A DNA stretch of 29,617 nucleotides, taken from contig DFIJ01000076.1 in assembly GCA_002372775.1 (NCBI GenBank), positions 1 through 29,617 of the forward strand. The letters are read 5' to 3'. The position numbers were made by a program, and so were the translations under genes. This stretch comes from Christensenella sp. UBA3700. Lineage in GTDB: Bacteria > Bacillota > Clostridia > Christensenellales > UBA3700. A model generated the notes under the pieces. It searched no databases. It had not been told where the DNA came from and was given only the letters and a program-made list of their open reading frames with translations. This document shows, in pieces, positions 1-6,590 of this stretch (positions are counted from its first letter, which is position 1; every line of letters begins with the position of its first letter).

Positions 1-108
1 TTTGACTTAATTGCATTAATAATTACTAGTATGTCATTTGCTGGAATATCAATTATATTCTATGTGCTAAGCTCTTTATGTGGTGATAATAACAAAGTTA
101 AAGATTAA
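1..108 (+). CDS. C-terminal end of a membrane protein (5' end outside window)
   Basis: An open frame enters from the left edge and stops with TAA at 106-108, giving 35 residues. About 25 of these are hydrophobic (Leu, Ile, Phe, Ala) and form a final transmembrane helix, followed by a short hydrophilic tail rich in Asp, Asn and Lys. This is what the end of a polytopic membrane protein looks like; the family cannot be told from so little. A pure chance frame is possible but the hydrophobic segment followed by a charged tail argues against it. Confidence 0.55.
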   Translation, partial: FDLIALIITSMSFAGISIIFYVLSSLCGDNNKVKD

Positions 109-294
109 AATAAATAAGAAGAAGGTTTCTAAAAAATGAAGTTTTAATAGAATAATCAAGTGATTCAAAATCTTTATTAATGTTAATCATGTTTTATGCC
201 TCTAAATAAATTATACAAAAAGAAAAGAGACTCAGAGGTCTCTAAGGTGAAAAATAAATATATTAATTTCTTACTTTTGTTCTTACCACGAAAG

Positions 295-365
295 GGTGTT
301 TCAAAGGTGTTTCAATGGTGTTTCACTTTTTTGCTAGGGTGTTTCAAAATTTAAGGGGTGTTTCA
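295..365 (+). repeat. Five direct copies of GGTGTTTCA, the first three phased at 11 bp
   Basis: Exact GGTGTTTCA copies start at 295, 306, 317, 338 and 357, so the start-to-start distances are 11, 11, 21 and 19 bp. Spacing near one or two helical turns puts most copies on one face of the DNA, as in operators or iterons bound by a multimeric protein. An alternative is an RNA element, since a terminator follows at 406-440. On the minus strand the unit reads TGAAACACC. I do not recognise the motif. Confidence 0.85.
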
Positions 366-405
366 TTTGTATTACCATACTTGTCCTTATACATAATAGA
401 ACAAT

Positions 406-440
406 AATTGTGATATGAGAAATCTATCACAATTTTTTTA
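406..440 (+). terminator. Rho-independent terminator
   Basis: AATTGTGATA (406-415) pairs perfectly over 10 bp with TATCACAATT (425-434), with a 9-nt loop, and is followed by a T-run to 439. It would end a transcript coming from the left, before the promoter of the AbrB/ABC operon. Confidence 0.75.
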
Positions 441-457
441 TGAATTACTCAAAAATA

Positions 458-486
458 TTGAAAAGTCGTATTTGATGTTATATAAT
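458..486 (+). promoter_or_regulatory. Sigma-A type promoter of the AbrB/ABC operon
   Basis: TTGAAA at 458-463 and a perfect TATAAT at 481-486 are separated by 17 bp. The expected transcription start falls in or next to the tandem GAAAAGTAA repeat (489-506), which could be a binding site for the AbrB-like product, though this is only inferred. Confidence 0.7.
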
Positions 487-524
487 AAGAAAAGTAAGAA
501 AAGTAAGAATATAAGGAGAGGCAA

Positions 525-746
525 ATGAGAACTGTAACAGAAGATAGATTTATAGTTAGTGTTAAAGTTGGACCTAAAGGTCAAATTACTGTTCCTATTG
601 AAGCAAGAAAGATGTTTGATATTAAAGAAGGAGACACTTTAATGATTATGGGAGATAAAGAAAAAGGTCTTGCCATATTAAAAGATGATGCATTTTATGC
701 ATTAATGGGAGGGATGATACCAAATGCAGGCAATCAAGATAAATAA
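525..746 (+). CDS. AbrB/MazE/SpoVT-family DNA-binding protein
   Basis: A 73-residue protein with the swapped-hairpin AbrB fold: residues about 9-50 carry the VGPKGQITVPIEARKMF and IKEGDTLMI pattern typical of the family. The remaining 20 residues form a short tail. These proteins bind DNA as dimers and act as transition-state regulators or antitoxins. Here no toxin gene is next door; the gene overlaps the ABC ATPase gene by 23 bp, so it most likely regulates that exporter and its own operon. The start is supported by AAGGAGAGG ending 5 bp before the ATG. DNA target and signal are unknown. Confidence 0.85.
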   Translation: MRTVTEDRFIVSVKVGPKGQITVPIEARKMFDIKEGDTLMIMGDKEKGLAILKDDAFYALMGGMIPNAGNQDK

Positions 747-1458
747 TTTAACAAAAGAATATAAAGATGTTGTTGCTGTAAATAGTTTAAATTTAGAAAT
801 AAATGAAGGTGAGTTATTTTCACTTCTTGGTGTAAATGGTGCGGGCAAAACTACAACTATTAAAATGCTTTCAACTTTAGTTAAGCCAACATCTGGAGAT
901 GCATTAATATATGATTATTCAATTAATAAAGATGCGGATAAAATAAAAGAATTAATTGATATATCAATGCAAGAAACAGCTGTAGCTAGAAAACTTACAG
1001 TAGAAGAAAATATTGAATTTTATGCAAAATTATCAGGTCAAACTAAAGAAGAAATAGAAGAAACTAAAAAATATATTTATTCATCATTTGAACTTGATAA
1101 AGTTAAAGACAAAAAAGCCTCAAAGCTTTCTGGAGGCTGGCAAAGAAAATTATCTATTGCTTTAGCTTTAGTTACTAAACCAAAAATATTGTTTTTAGAT
1201 GAACCAACTTTAGGCCTTGATGTTATCGCAAGAAGAGAATTATGGAATACAATAAAAGAATTAAAGACTAAAATGACAATAATACTTACTACTCATTACA
1301 TGGAAGAAGCAGAAGCTTTATCTGATAGAATCGGAATAATGAAAGATGGTAGATTATTATTCGTTGGAACAAAAGAAGAATTATTTATAAAAACAAATAA
1401 ATCAAAGGTAGAAGAAGCATTTATAGAAATAGTATCTGGAGGTGAATTAAATGAATAA
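724..1458 (+). CDS. ABC transporter ATP-binding protein, exporter (ABC-2) type
   Basis: The 244-residue protein has all ABC ATPase motifs: Walker A GVNGAGKT at 36-43, Q-loop Gln83, signature LSGGWQ at 135-140, Walker B ILFLDEP at 155-161 and switch His191. It resembles the drug/antibiotic and Nod-factor export ATPases (CcmA-type, COG1131). The start lies inside the end of the AbrB-like gene, with GGGAGGG at 707-713 as ribosome binding site, and the end overlaps the permease gene by 8 bp, so the three are translated as one unit. With the permease it should form a homodimeric inner-membrane exporter; the substrate (peptide, drug or lipid) is not predictable. Confidence 0.92.
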   Translation: MQAIKINNLTKEYKDVVAVNSLNLEINEGELFSLLGVNGAGKTTTIKMLSTLVKPTSGDALIYDYSINKDADKIKELIDISMQETAVARKLTVEENIEFYAKLSGQTKEEIEETKKYIYSSFELDKVKDKKASKLSGGWQRKLSIALALVTKPKILFLDEPTLGLDVIARRELWNTIKELKTKMTIILTTHYMEEAEALSDRIGIMKDGRLLFVGTKEELFIKTNKSKVEEAFIEIVSGGELNE

Positions 1459-2203
1459 ATCACTATCTAGGGTTTTTACATTAACAAATAGAAATTTAAA
1501 AGAAATAATAAGAGATCCGTTATCTTTAATATTTACATTAGCTTTGCCTCTATTTATGGAGATATTATTTTATTTAATATTCCATGATTTAACAGAACAA
1601 TTTCAAATGAAATATTTAGCTCCAGGAATAGTAGTATTCTCACAAGCATTTTTAACATTATTTACAGGGCTATTATTATCTACAGATAAAAATACATCAT
1701 TTTTAACAAGATTATATGTTTCTAAAGCTAAATCATATGAATTTATCTTTGCGTATGCATTATCTGTTTTACCAATTACTTTAGTTCAATCACTATTATT
1801 TTTCTTGGTTGGTGGAATATTTGATACATCATTATTTGGTTTAGGCATGATGCTTGCTATTATATTAAGTGTAGTCACATCATTATTCTTTATTGGAATG
1901 GGAATATTATTTGGCTCAATATGTAATGAAAAATCTATAGGTGGTGTATCATCAATTGTAATTGTTGGTCAATCAGTATTATCTGGTATGTGGTTTCCTG
2001 TAGATGGATTGAATGAAGGTATGATTACTTTTATGAATGTATTACCATTTAGAAATGCCACAATGCTAATTCAAAATATGATTATAGGTGTAAATGATTC
2101 ATTTAATGATTTTATATTACCTTTATTAATTGTACTTGGTTATACTGTATTAGCTTTTGTGGTTGCAATATTAGTATTTAAAAATAAAATGAAAGAAAAA
2201 TAA
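1451..2203 (+). CDS. ABC-2 type permease
   Basis: A 250-residue membrane protein with six predicted helices (approximate starts 23, 57, 95, 131, 164 and 224), the usual ABC-2 size and layout. The N-terminus has the cytosolic sequence RNLKEIIRDPLSLIFTLALP, a pattern common in ABC-2 permeases, and the region around 155-190 has the GSICNEKSIGG and SVLSGMWFP motifs seen in this family. It is the membrane partner of the ATPase whose gene it overlaps. No terminator was identified between this gene and the next one at 2275, so read-through is possible. Confidence 0.9.
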   Translation: MNKSLSRVFTLTNRNLKEIIRDPLSLIFTLALPLFMEILFYLIFHDLTEQFQMKYLAPGIVVFSQAFLTLFTGLLLSTDKNTSFLTRLYVSKAKSYEFIFAYALSVLPITLVQSLLFFLVGGIFDTSLFGLGMMLAIILSVVTSLFFIGMGILFGSICNEKSIGGVSSIVIVGQSVLSGMWFPVDGLNEGMITFMNVLPFRNATMLIQNMIIGVNDSFNDFILPLLIVLGYTVLAFVVAILVFKNKMKEK

Positions 2204-2274
2204 AAGAACAATGGCAAAGGATTTGTATCAAAATATTAGTTCTTTGTTAATTAATAAAACTATGAGGCGTTATC

Positions 2275-2676
2275 ATGAATAATTTAGAAAGAGTTGTAAA
2301 GTTTTTAGACGAAGCAGGTACATACTATCTTGCCACTGTTGAGAAGGATCAACCAAGAGTAAGACCTTTTGGCACAGCAATTGCTTATAAAGATAAATTA
2401 TATATTCAAACAGGAAAGGTAAAATCCGTTTCTCATCAATTAGCTGAAAATCCAAAAGCTGAAATTTGTGCTTTCAAAGATGGAAAGTGGGTAAGAATAG
2501 CAGGGGAACTTGTTAATGATGATACAAGAGAAGTTAAAACTTTAATGCTAGATAAAATGCCAGTATTAAGAAATATGTATAATGAAGATGATGGCAATAT
2601 GCAAATGTTATATTTTAAGAGAGCTACAGTTACTTTTGCTTCATTTACATCAGCTCCAGAAACATTCAATATTTAA
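2275..2676 (+). CDS. Pyridoxamine 5'-phosphate oxidase-family (FMN-binding split barrel) protein
   Basis: A 133-residue protein starting with a helix and then the strand pattern YYLATVEKDQPRVRPFG, the signature of small PNPOx-like flavoproteins. The GKVKSVSHQLAENPKAEIC segment (about 47-65) is also typical of the group. Relatives bind FMN or F420-like cofactors or heme; the substrate is usually unknown. The start is preceded by TGAGGCG. Its stop is only 3 bp from the TfoX-like gene start, so the two are translationally coupled. It is too short to be the biosynthetic PdxH enzyme, which is about 210 residues. Confidence 0.85.
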   Translation: MNNLERVVKFLDEAGTYYLATVEKDQPRVRPFGTAIAYKDKLYIQTGKVKSVSHQLAENPKAEICAFKDGKWVRIAGELVNDDTREVKTLMLDKMPVLRNMYNEDDGNMQMLYFKRATVTFASFTSAPETFNI

Positions 2677-2679
2677 TTA

Positions 2680-2988
2680 ATGGCTTCAAGTAAATCATAT
2701 TTAGATTTTATATTAGAACAATTATCACTCTTGGACGATATTCAATATCGCCCAATGATGGGTGAGTTTATTATTTATTACAAAGACAAAATCGTCGGCG
2801 GAATATACGACGATAGATTCTTAGTTAAGCCAACAAAATCTGCAATAGAAATGATGCCTGATGCGGAGTATGCTATTCCGTATGATGGTGCAAAGCAAAT
2901 GCTGCTTGTAGATAGGGTTGAAGACAAAGATTTTTTAAAAGATTTGTTAGATTCTATGCTTAGCGAATTGCCAAGCAAAAAGAAATAG
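2680..2988 (+). CDS. TfoX/Sxy N-terminal domain protein
   Basis: The 102-residue protein matches the stand-alone TfoX N-terminal domain: an N-terminal helix (SYLDFILEQLSLL), then RPMMGEFIIYYKDKIVGGIYDDRFLVKPT, in which the MMGE and GGIYDDRFLVK patterns are the hallmark. The C-terminal domain of proteobacterial competence regulator Sxy is absent, as in most Bacillota members. The function of single-domain forms is unclear. There is no ribosome binding site of its own; translation probably depends on coupling with the gene just upstream. Ends with TAG. Confidence 0.8.
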   Translation: MASSKSYLDFILEQLSLLDDIQYRPMMGEFIIYYKDKIVGGIYDDRFLVKPTKSAIEMMPDAEYAIPYDGAKQMLLVDRVEDKDFLKDLLDSMLSELPSKKK

Positions 2989-3015
2989 TAAAATTTGACA
3001 ATTTTTATCCAAATA

Positions 3016-3044
3016 TTGACACATATATTTCTTTGAAATATTAA
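3016..3044 (+). promoter_or_regulatory. Putative promoter of the Ig-like membrane protein gene
   Basis: TTGACA (3016-3021) is followed after 17 bp by TATTAA (3039-3044). A second exact TTGACA lies 21 bp upstream at 2995-3000 but has no good -10 at the right distance. A TATAAT at 3050-3055 is another possible -10. Confidence 0.4.
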
Positions 3045-3102
3045 TTATTTATAATTACTTTCGATCACAAAATTTAAATAGATAATATATTTCAGAGGTA
3101 TT

Positions 3103-3660
3103 ATGAGTAAAAAAATAGGAAGTTTTATGATGTTTTTAATCTTAACTGCGATGCTAATTATATGCGTTGCAGTTGTTACTCACTATTTGAGACCTGAAAA
3201 AACATATGCCTTGAACACCACCCCTCAAGAGGTAGAGTTGTCAGTTGGAGATAATACAGTCCTAATGTCTAACAATGTTGTTGATACAGGAACTAATGAA
3301 TTTGCAGAAGGAGAGGATCCAGAAAACTGGATGTGGCTTATTGTTGTAGCAACAGTACTTGTTGGAGTTTTAGGAACTATTTTAATCCTATGGAAAAAGG
3401 GAATGCTTACAACAACTAAAAAGCAAAATAGAGTAAAAGCTCTAGAGATTAAATCTTTCCCAAGAAAACTAACTTATAGAGTTGGTGAAAAATTAGATTT
3501 AAGAGGAGTAAGATTAAACCTTGTTTATGAGGATGATACAAGAGAAGAAGTAACAGATTACAAGTTTGGTACAATCATTGTTACAAAAGATACAAATCTT
3601 GTTGAATTTTCATATAAGCAATACGGAGTTTCTGTAACACAAGAAATATTTGTTATTTAA
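3103..3660 (+). CDS. Two-helix membrane protein with C-terminal bacterial Ig-like domain
   Basis: The 185-residue protein has a hydrophobic segment at about 8-28 (signal anchor or signal peptide), an acidic linker, a second helix at about 77-98 followed by Lys-rich sequence, and from about 110 a beta-rich domain with the RVGEKLDLRGVRLNLVYEDD and REEVTDY patterns of bacterial Ig-like (group 3) domains, usually found on the cell surface. With Lys residues after helix 2, the positive-inside rule puts this domain in the cytoplasm, which is odd. SD-like CAGAGG precedes the ATG. The gene stands alone, followed by a strong terminator. Function unknown. Confidence 0.65.
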   Translation: MSKKIGSFMMFLILTAMLIICVAVVTHYLRPEKTYALNTTPQEVELSVGDNTVLMSNNVVDTGTNEFAEGEDPENWMWLIVVATVLVGVLGTILILWKKGMLTTTKKQNRVKALEIKSFPRKLTYRVGEKLDLRGVRLNLVYEDDTREEVTDYKFGTIIVTKDTNLVEFSYKQYGVSVTQEIFVI

Positions 3661-3678
3661 TTTTTATTATGATTATTT

Positions 3679-3715
3679 AAATGGCTCTTAATATATATTA
3701 GGAGTCATTTTTTTT
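3679..3715 (+). terminator. Rho-independent terminator
   Basis: AAATGGCTCTTAAT pairs with ATTAGGAGTCATTT through two G-U pairs and runs straight into eight T residues (3708-3715). It ends the Ig-like gene transcript. Confidence 0.85.
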
Positions 3716-3780
3716 GCTATTATAAGCACATTTTGTATAATTCTATTTTTTAGATTATAATAATACTAAGGGGTGAGATT

Positions 3781-4761
3781 ATGTTCGAGTTGAGTTTTTT
3801 TGAATTCAGTAAGTTTTTAGACGATACATCAGAAATTGGTATTCAAATTGGCGATAAGAAATATCTTATTGGCAAGGAAATTGAATACGACAATTTTGCC
3901 AACTTGAAAATCTCAGGTTATGTAATTGGTGATCAAGAATTTAAATCTAAAGTAGAGTTCTTAAAATTCTTAGATAATAATGGAATAAAAGATACTGTAA
4001 CGGTTGTAAGACTTGATGGTTTTACTGATTATGAAGAATATAAAAAGAATAAGGCATTCATGAATGCAGATATGAAATATCTATTAGATATGTATAAAGA
4101 TTGCAACAAATTTGAACTTGTTGGACAAGTTATGGATTGCTATAGAATTACCGCAGACGAATCTGATGAAATATTCGAAGAACATAAGAATATAGATAGA
4201 ATGAATTTAAAATTACTATATTATAAATTCTTAAGCAAACTTGAATTAGAACCATTTGATGTTATCTATGTCAATATTAAAGATGAATGCAAAGCTTTTG
4301 CTGGGAAGTATAAAGAAAAATACTTAAAAGAAGAAGGATTCTTTGATAACGGCTTTATTGCAGATCATTTAGGTAAAGATACAAGATATAGTGAACCTAG
4401 AGATTTATATTGGCATTTTTATCACACACTAGGTAACGAAATAGATGATGCCGAACTATTAACAAGAATGGAAAGAAAAGGGGAACCATTCTATCCAAAA
4501 GCCATCTTCGATAAAGACGAATATAAAGACTTATTAGAGGACTTTATTGACTATAAGTTATCGTTCCATTCACATTGTACTGCTGCAAGTTCTGTACAAA
4601 TCATATATAGATTTAAATTAACAGATAATTCTAAAGCATGGCTATTAAAACATAAAGACGATTACGATTTTAATGGAGAATTGCAAGATTTAGCATTCTA
4701 TAAAGATGAAAAATTAAGATTTTCATCATGCACGCACGAGCATTATCACGATAATATATAA
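3781..4761 (+). CDS. Hypothetical protein, 326 residues, acidic, soluble
   Basis: I do not recognise this family. The protein has no signal peptide or membrane helix and is rich in Asp, Glu, Lys, Tyr and Phe. The N-terminal 90 residues look like an alpha/beta module, the middle (about 95-240) is helical, and the C-terminal 90 residues look beta-rich. It finishes with a Cys- and His-containing tail (SSCTHEHYHDNI), so a metal site is conceivable but unproven. GGGGTGAG lies 5 bp before the ATG. It has its own promoter region (TATAAT at 3756-3761) and is followed by the promoter of the peroxide operon, so it appears monocistronic. Codon use is like that of its neighbours. Confidence 0.75.
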   Translation: MFELSFFEFSKFLDDTSEIGIQIGDKKYLIGKEIEYDNFANLKISGYVIGDQEFKSKVEFLKFLDNNGIKDTVTVVRLDGFTDYEEYKKNKAFMNADMKYLLDMYKDCNKFELVGQVMDCYRITADESDEIFEEHKNIDRMNLKLLYYKFLSKLELEPFDVIYVNIKDECKAFAGKYKEKYLKEEGFFDNGFIADHLGKDTRYSEPRDLYWHFYHTLGNEIDDAELLTRMERKGEPFYPKAIFDKDEYKDLLEDFIDYKLSFHSHCTAASSVQIIYRFKLTDNSKAWLLKHKDDYDFNGELQDLAFYKDEKLRFSSCTHEHYHDNI

Positions 4762-4792
4762 CGCCTGTAAATTAGATTTTACAAATCTGGTG

Positions 4793-4821
4793 TTGACAAA
4801 ATAAATTATGTTGTATACAAT
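4793..4821 (+). promoter_or_regulatory. Strong sigma-A promoter of the peroxide-defence operon
   Basis: A perfect TTGACA (4793-4798), a 17-bp spacer and TACAAT (4816-4821). The next gene starts at 4869 with AAAGGAGA upstream. The -10 is buried in an OhrR-like operator, so the promoter should be strong when free and shut when the repressor is bound. Confidence 0.85.
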
Positions 4822-4830
4822 ATAATTGCA
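4816..4830 (+). promoter_or_regulatory. Putative OhrR operator overlapping the -10
   Basis: The known OhrR operator, as I recall it, is TACAATT-N-AATTGTA. The sequence here, TACAATATAATTGCA, matches at 12 of 14 specified positions. A weaker overlapping copy lies at 4801-4815 (10 of 14), and the junction TTGTATACAA (4811-4820) is a perfect palindrome, recalling the double operator of Bacillus ohrA. The operon's last gene encodes an OhrR, so autorepression is expected. Confidence 0.75.
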
Positions 4831-4868
4831 AACAATCAAAAAGATGTAGTGCAAAGGAGATTTAAAAA

Positions 4869-5420
4869 ATGAGTTCAATTTATGATTTAAAAGCAGTAAA
4901 GAGAAACAATGAAGAAGTTTCAATGAAAGAATTTGAAGGTAAAGTACTACTAATTGTTAACACAGCAACTGGTTGTGGATTTACACCTCAATATAAAGCA
5001 CTAGAGGAATTATATAGAAAGTACCATGAAAAGGGATTTGAAGTATTAGATTTCCCATGTAATCAATTTGCTCATCAAGCACCAGGCGATGACAATGAAA
5101 TACATGAATTCTGTACAGCTAAATATCAAACAACTTTTGATCAATTCAAGAAGGTTGATGTAAATGGTGAAAATGAAAGTCCAATCTTTGCTTTCTTAAA
5201 GGAAAATGCTAAAGAAGATTTTATCCAAGGCGTAGCTCATAAGATGGCAATGAAGGCAATTAAGAATTTAATTAGTATTTCATGCAAGAAGCCAAATGAT
5301 ATTAAGTGGAATTTCACAAAGTTCCTAGTAGATCAAAAGGGTAATGTAGTAATGCGTGTATCTCCAGTAGAAGATCCAATGGTAATGGAGAGCAAAATTA
5401 AAGAATTATTAGGTGAATAA
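4869..5420 (+). CDS. Glutathione peroxidase-family thiol peroxidase (thioredoxin-dependent type)
   Basis: This 183-residue enzyme reduces hydroperoxides. The peroxidatic Cys36 sits in NTATGCGFTPQ, with Gln66 in FPCNQF and Trp147-Asn148 in WNFTKFLV completing the catalytic set. Cys82 in FCTAKYQTTF is at the place of the resolving cysteine of non-animal family members, which take electrons from thioredoxin rather than glutathione. That fits the operon, where a reductase and thioredoxin gene follow directly. It is a Cys form, not selenocysteine. SD AAAGGAGA is well placed. Expected in the cytoplasm. Confidence 0.93.
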   Translation: MSSIYDLKAVKRNNEEVSMKEFEGKVLLIVNTATGCGFTPQYKALEELYRKYHEKGFEVLDFPCNQFAHQAPGDDNEIHEFCTAKYQTTFDQFKKVDVNGENESPIFAFLKENAKEDFIQGVAHKMAMKAIKNLISISCKKPNDIKWNFTKFLVDQKGNVVMRVSPVEDPMVMESKIKELLGE

Positions 5421-5422
5421 TA

Positions 5423-6286
5423 ATGTATGATTCAGTAATTATAGGTGCAGGCCCTGCTGGTATTTCAGCAGCCCTATACCTAAAAAGAGCCAATAAGAAT
5501 GTTTTAGTTTTATATCATGGGGAATCTCAACTAGAGAAAGCTCATCTTATAGATAACTATTATGGTTTCCCAGGTGGAATTTCTGGTAAGGATCTATATA
5601 ATAATGGTATAAAGCAAGCACAAAATCTAGGTGTTGAAGTTAAAGAGGAAGAAGTAATTAATTTGAGTTTTAATGGACCTTTAGATTTTAGTATTAAGAC
5701 TCTTAATAATGAATACAAATCAAAAACAATAATTATTGCAACAGGTAATAAGAAACTAAGACCTAACATTAAAGGTATTGTAGATTTTGAAGGAAAAGGA
5801 ATAAGCTACTGTGCAATATGTGATGGTTTCTTTTACAGAAAGAAGAAAGTTGCAGTTATAGGTAATAGTAATTATGCTTTATCTGAAGCTGAAGATTTGC
5901 ATAATGTAACAAGTGATATTACAATTCTAACAAACGGTGAGAGTTTTGATTTAAAATCAGAATTCCCAGTAGATACAAGAAAGATTGTTGAAGTTGGTGG
6001 AGAAGAGAAGATCCAATATGTTCTATTTGATGATGGATCAAAGATGGAACTAAATGGTATATTCATTGCACTAGGAACAGCAGGAGGAGCAGATTTTGCG
6101 AAGAAGCTTGGTGTTATGATGAACAAGGATTCTATTGAAGTCAATGAAAACATGAAGACAAATATTAATGGTATTTATGCATGCGGCAATTTAACAGGAG
6201 GTTTATTACAAGTTAATAAAGCCGTATATGAGGGGGCCTTAGCTGGTCTAGATATCGTGAAGTACTTAAAAGAACAGGAGGTATAA
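5423..6286 (+). CDS. Thioredoxin reductase-like flavoprotein lacking NADPH-binding motifs
   Basis: The 287-residue protein has the FAD motif GAGPAG (8-13), ATG at 106-108 and the redox pair CAIC (130-133) of low-molecular-weight thioredoxin reductases. The pyridine-nucleotide domain is degenerate: GxGxxA is GNSNYA (147-152), and the HRRxxxR motif that binds the NADPH phosphate is missing (TILTNGE instead). The C-terminus reads YACGNLTGGLLQVNKAVYEG, with Asn for the usual Asp of the FAD motif. These traits match ferredoxin-dependent flavin thioredoxin reductases of clostridia. Starts 2 bp after the peroxidase gene and ends 1 bp before thioredoxin, so it should reduce that thioredoxin. NADH use cannot be excluded. 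Confidence 0.85.
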   Translation: MYDSVIIGAGPAGISAALYLKRANKNVLVLYHGESQLEKAHLIDNYYGFPGGISGKDLYNNGIKQAQNLGVEVKEEEVINLSFNGPLDFSIKTLNNEYKSKTIIIATGNKKLRPNIKGIVDFEGKGISYCAICDGFFYRKKKVAVIGNSNYALSEAEDLHNVTSDITILTNGESFDLKSEFPVDTRKIVEVGGEEKIQYVLFDDGSKMELNGIFIALGTAGGADFAKKLGVMMNKDSIEVNENMKTNINGIYACGNLTGGLLQVNKAVYEGALAGLDIVKYLKEQEV

Positions 6287-6287
6287 T

Positions 6288-6590
6288 ATGTCAGTAATTA
6301 AGTTAAGCGAAAAGAACTTCGATGAAGTAATTAACAACGATAAGGTGTTAGTAGATTTTTATGCAGATTGGTGCGGTCCTTGCAAAATGCAATCACCAAT
6401 TGTAGATAATATTGCAGATGAACATCCAGAAATCAAGGTTGGTAAATTAAATATCGACGATGAAATGGATATCGCAGAAAAGTATGGTATTGTTAGTATT
6501 CCAACACTATTAGTATTCAAGAATGGACAACCAGTAGGAAAGTTTGTTGGATTAACAAGAAAGGAAGAAATTCTAGGTGCAATCGAATAA
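6288..6590 (+). CDS. trxA: Thioredoxin
   Basis: A full-length classical thioredoxin of 100 residues with active site WCGPC at 28-32, FYADW just before it and the cis-proline Pro72 in SIPT. It shuttles electrons from the upstream flavoprotein to the peroxidase and other cytoplasmic targets. GGAGG lies 6 bp before the ATG. The stop TAA shares its last base with the ATG of the ohrR gene (TAATG), so translation of the regulator is coupled to it. Whether this is the main or an accessory cellular thioredoxin cannot be seen from the window. Confidence 0.96.
   Translation: MSVIKLSEKNFDEVINNDKVLVDFYADWCGPCKMQSPIVDNIADEHPEIKVGKLNIDDEMDIAEKYGIVSIPTLLVFKNGQPVGKFVGLTRKEEILGAIE

Larger units (their letters stand above)
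109..524. other. 416-bp non-coding region with repeat array, hairpin, terminator and promoter
   Basis: No convincing gene is present on either strand. Reading left to right it holds a 6-bp hairpin (AGAGAC 226-231 with GTCTCT 238-243, loop TCAGAG), the GGTGTTTCA array (295-365), a terminator hairpin (406-440), a promoter (458-486) and a tandem 9-mer GAAAAGTAA at 489-497 and 498-506 just before the ribosome binding site of the AbrB-like gene. The stretch up to 440 is either the long 3' untranslated region of the upstream membrane gene or a separate small RNA ending at that terminator. Confidence 0.6.

Noticed and set aside
401..411. ACAATAATTGT present both at 401-411 and at 7110-7120, as a possible shared operator
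   Set aside because: Short AT-rich palindromes recur by chance; the first copy overlaps a terminator stem and the contexts differ. It also has a 1-bp rather than 3-bp centre compared with the OhrR site.
525..746. Toxin-antitoxin module (AbrB-like gene as MazE-type antitoxin)
   Set aside because: No MazF, PIN or other toxin gene is adjacent; the overlapping gene is a complete ABC ATPase.
2243..2260. Possible second Rex site (TTGTTAATTAATAAAACT) before the split-barrel gene
   Set aside because: The right half matches the consensus poorly, so the left half alone is not enough.
4869..5420. Selenocysteine in the peroxidase
   Set aside because: The active-site codon is TGT (Cys36) and no in-frame TGA is present.
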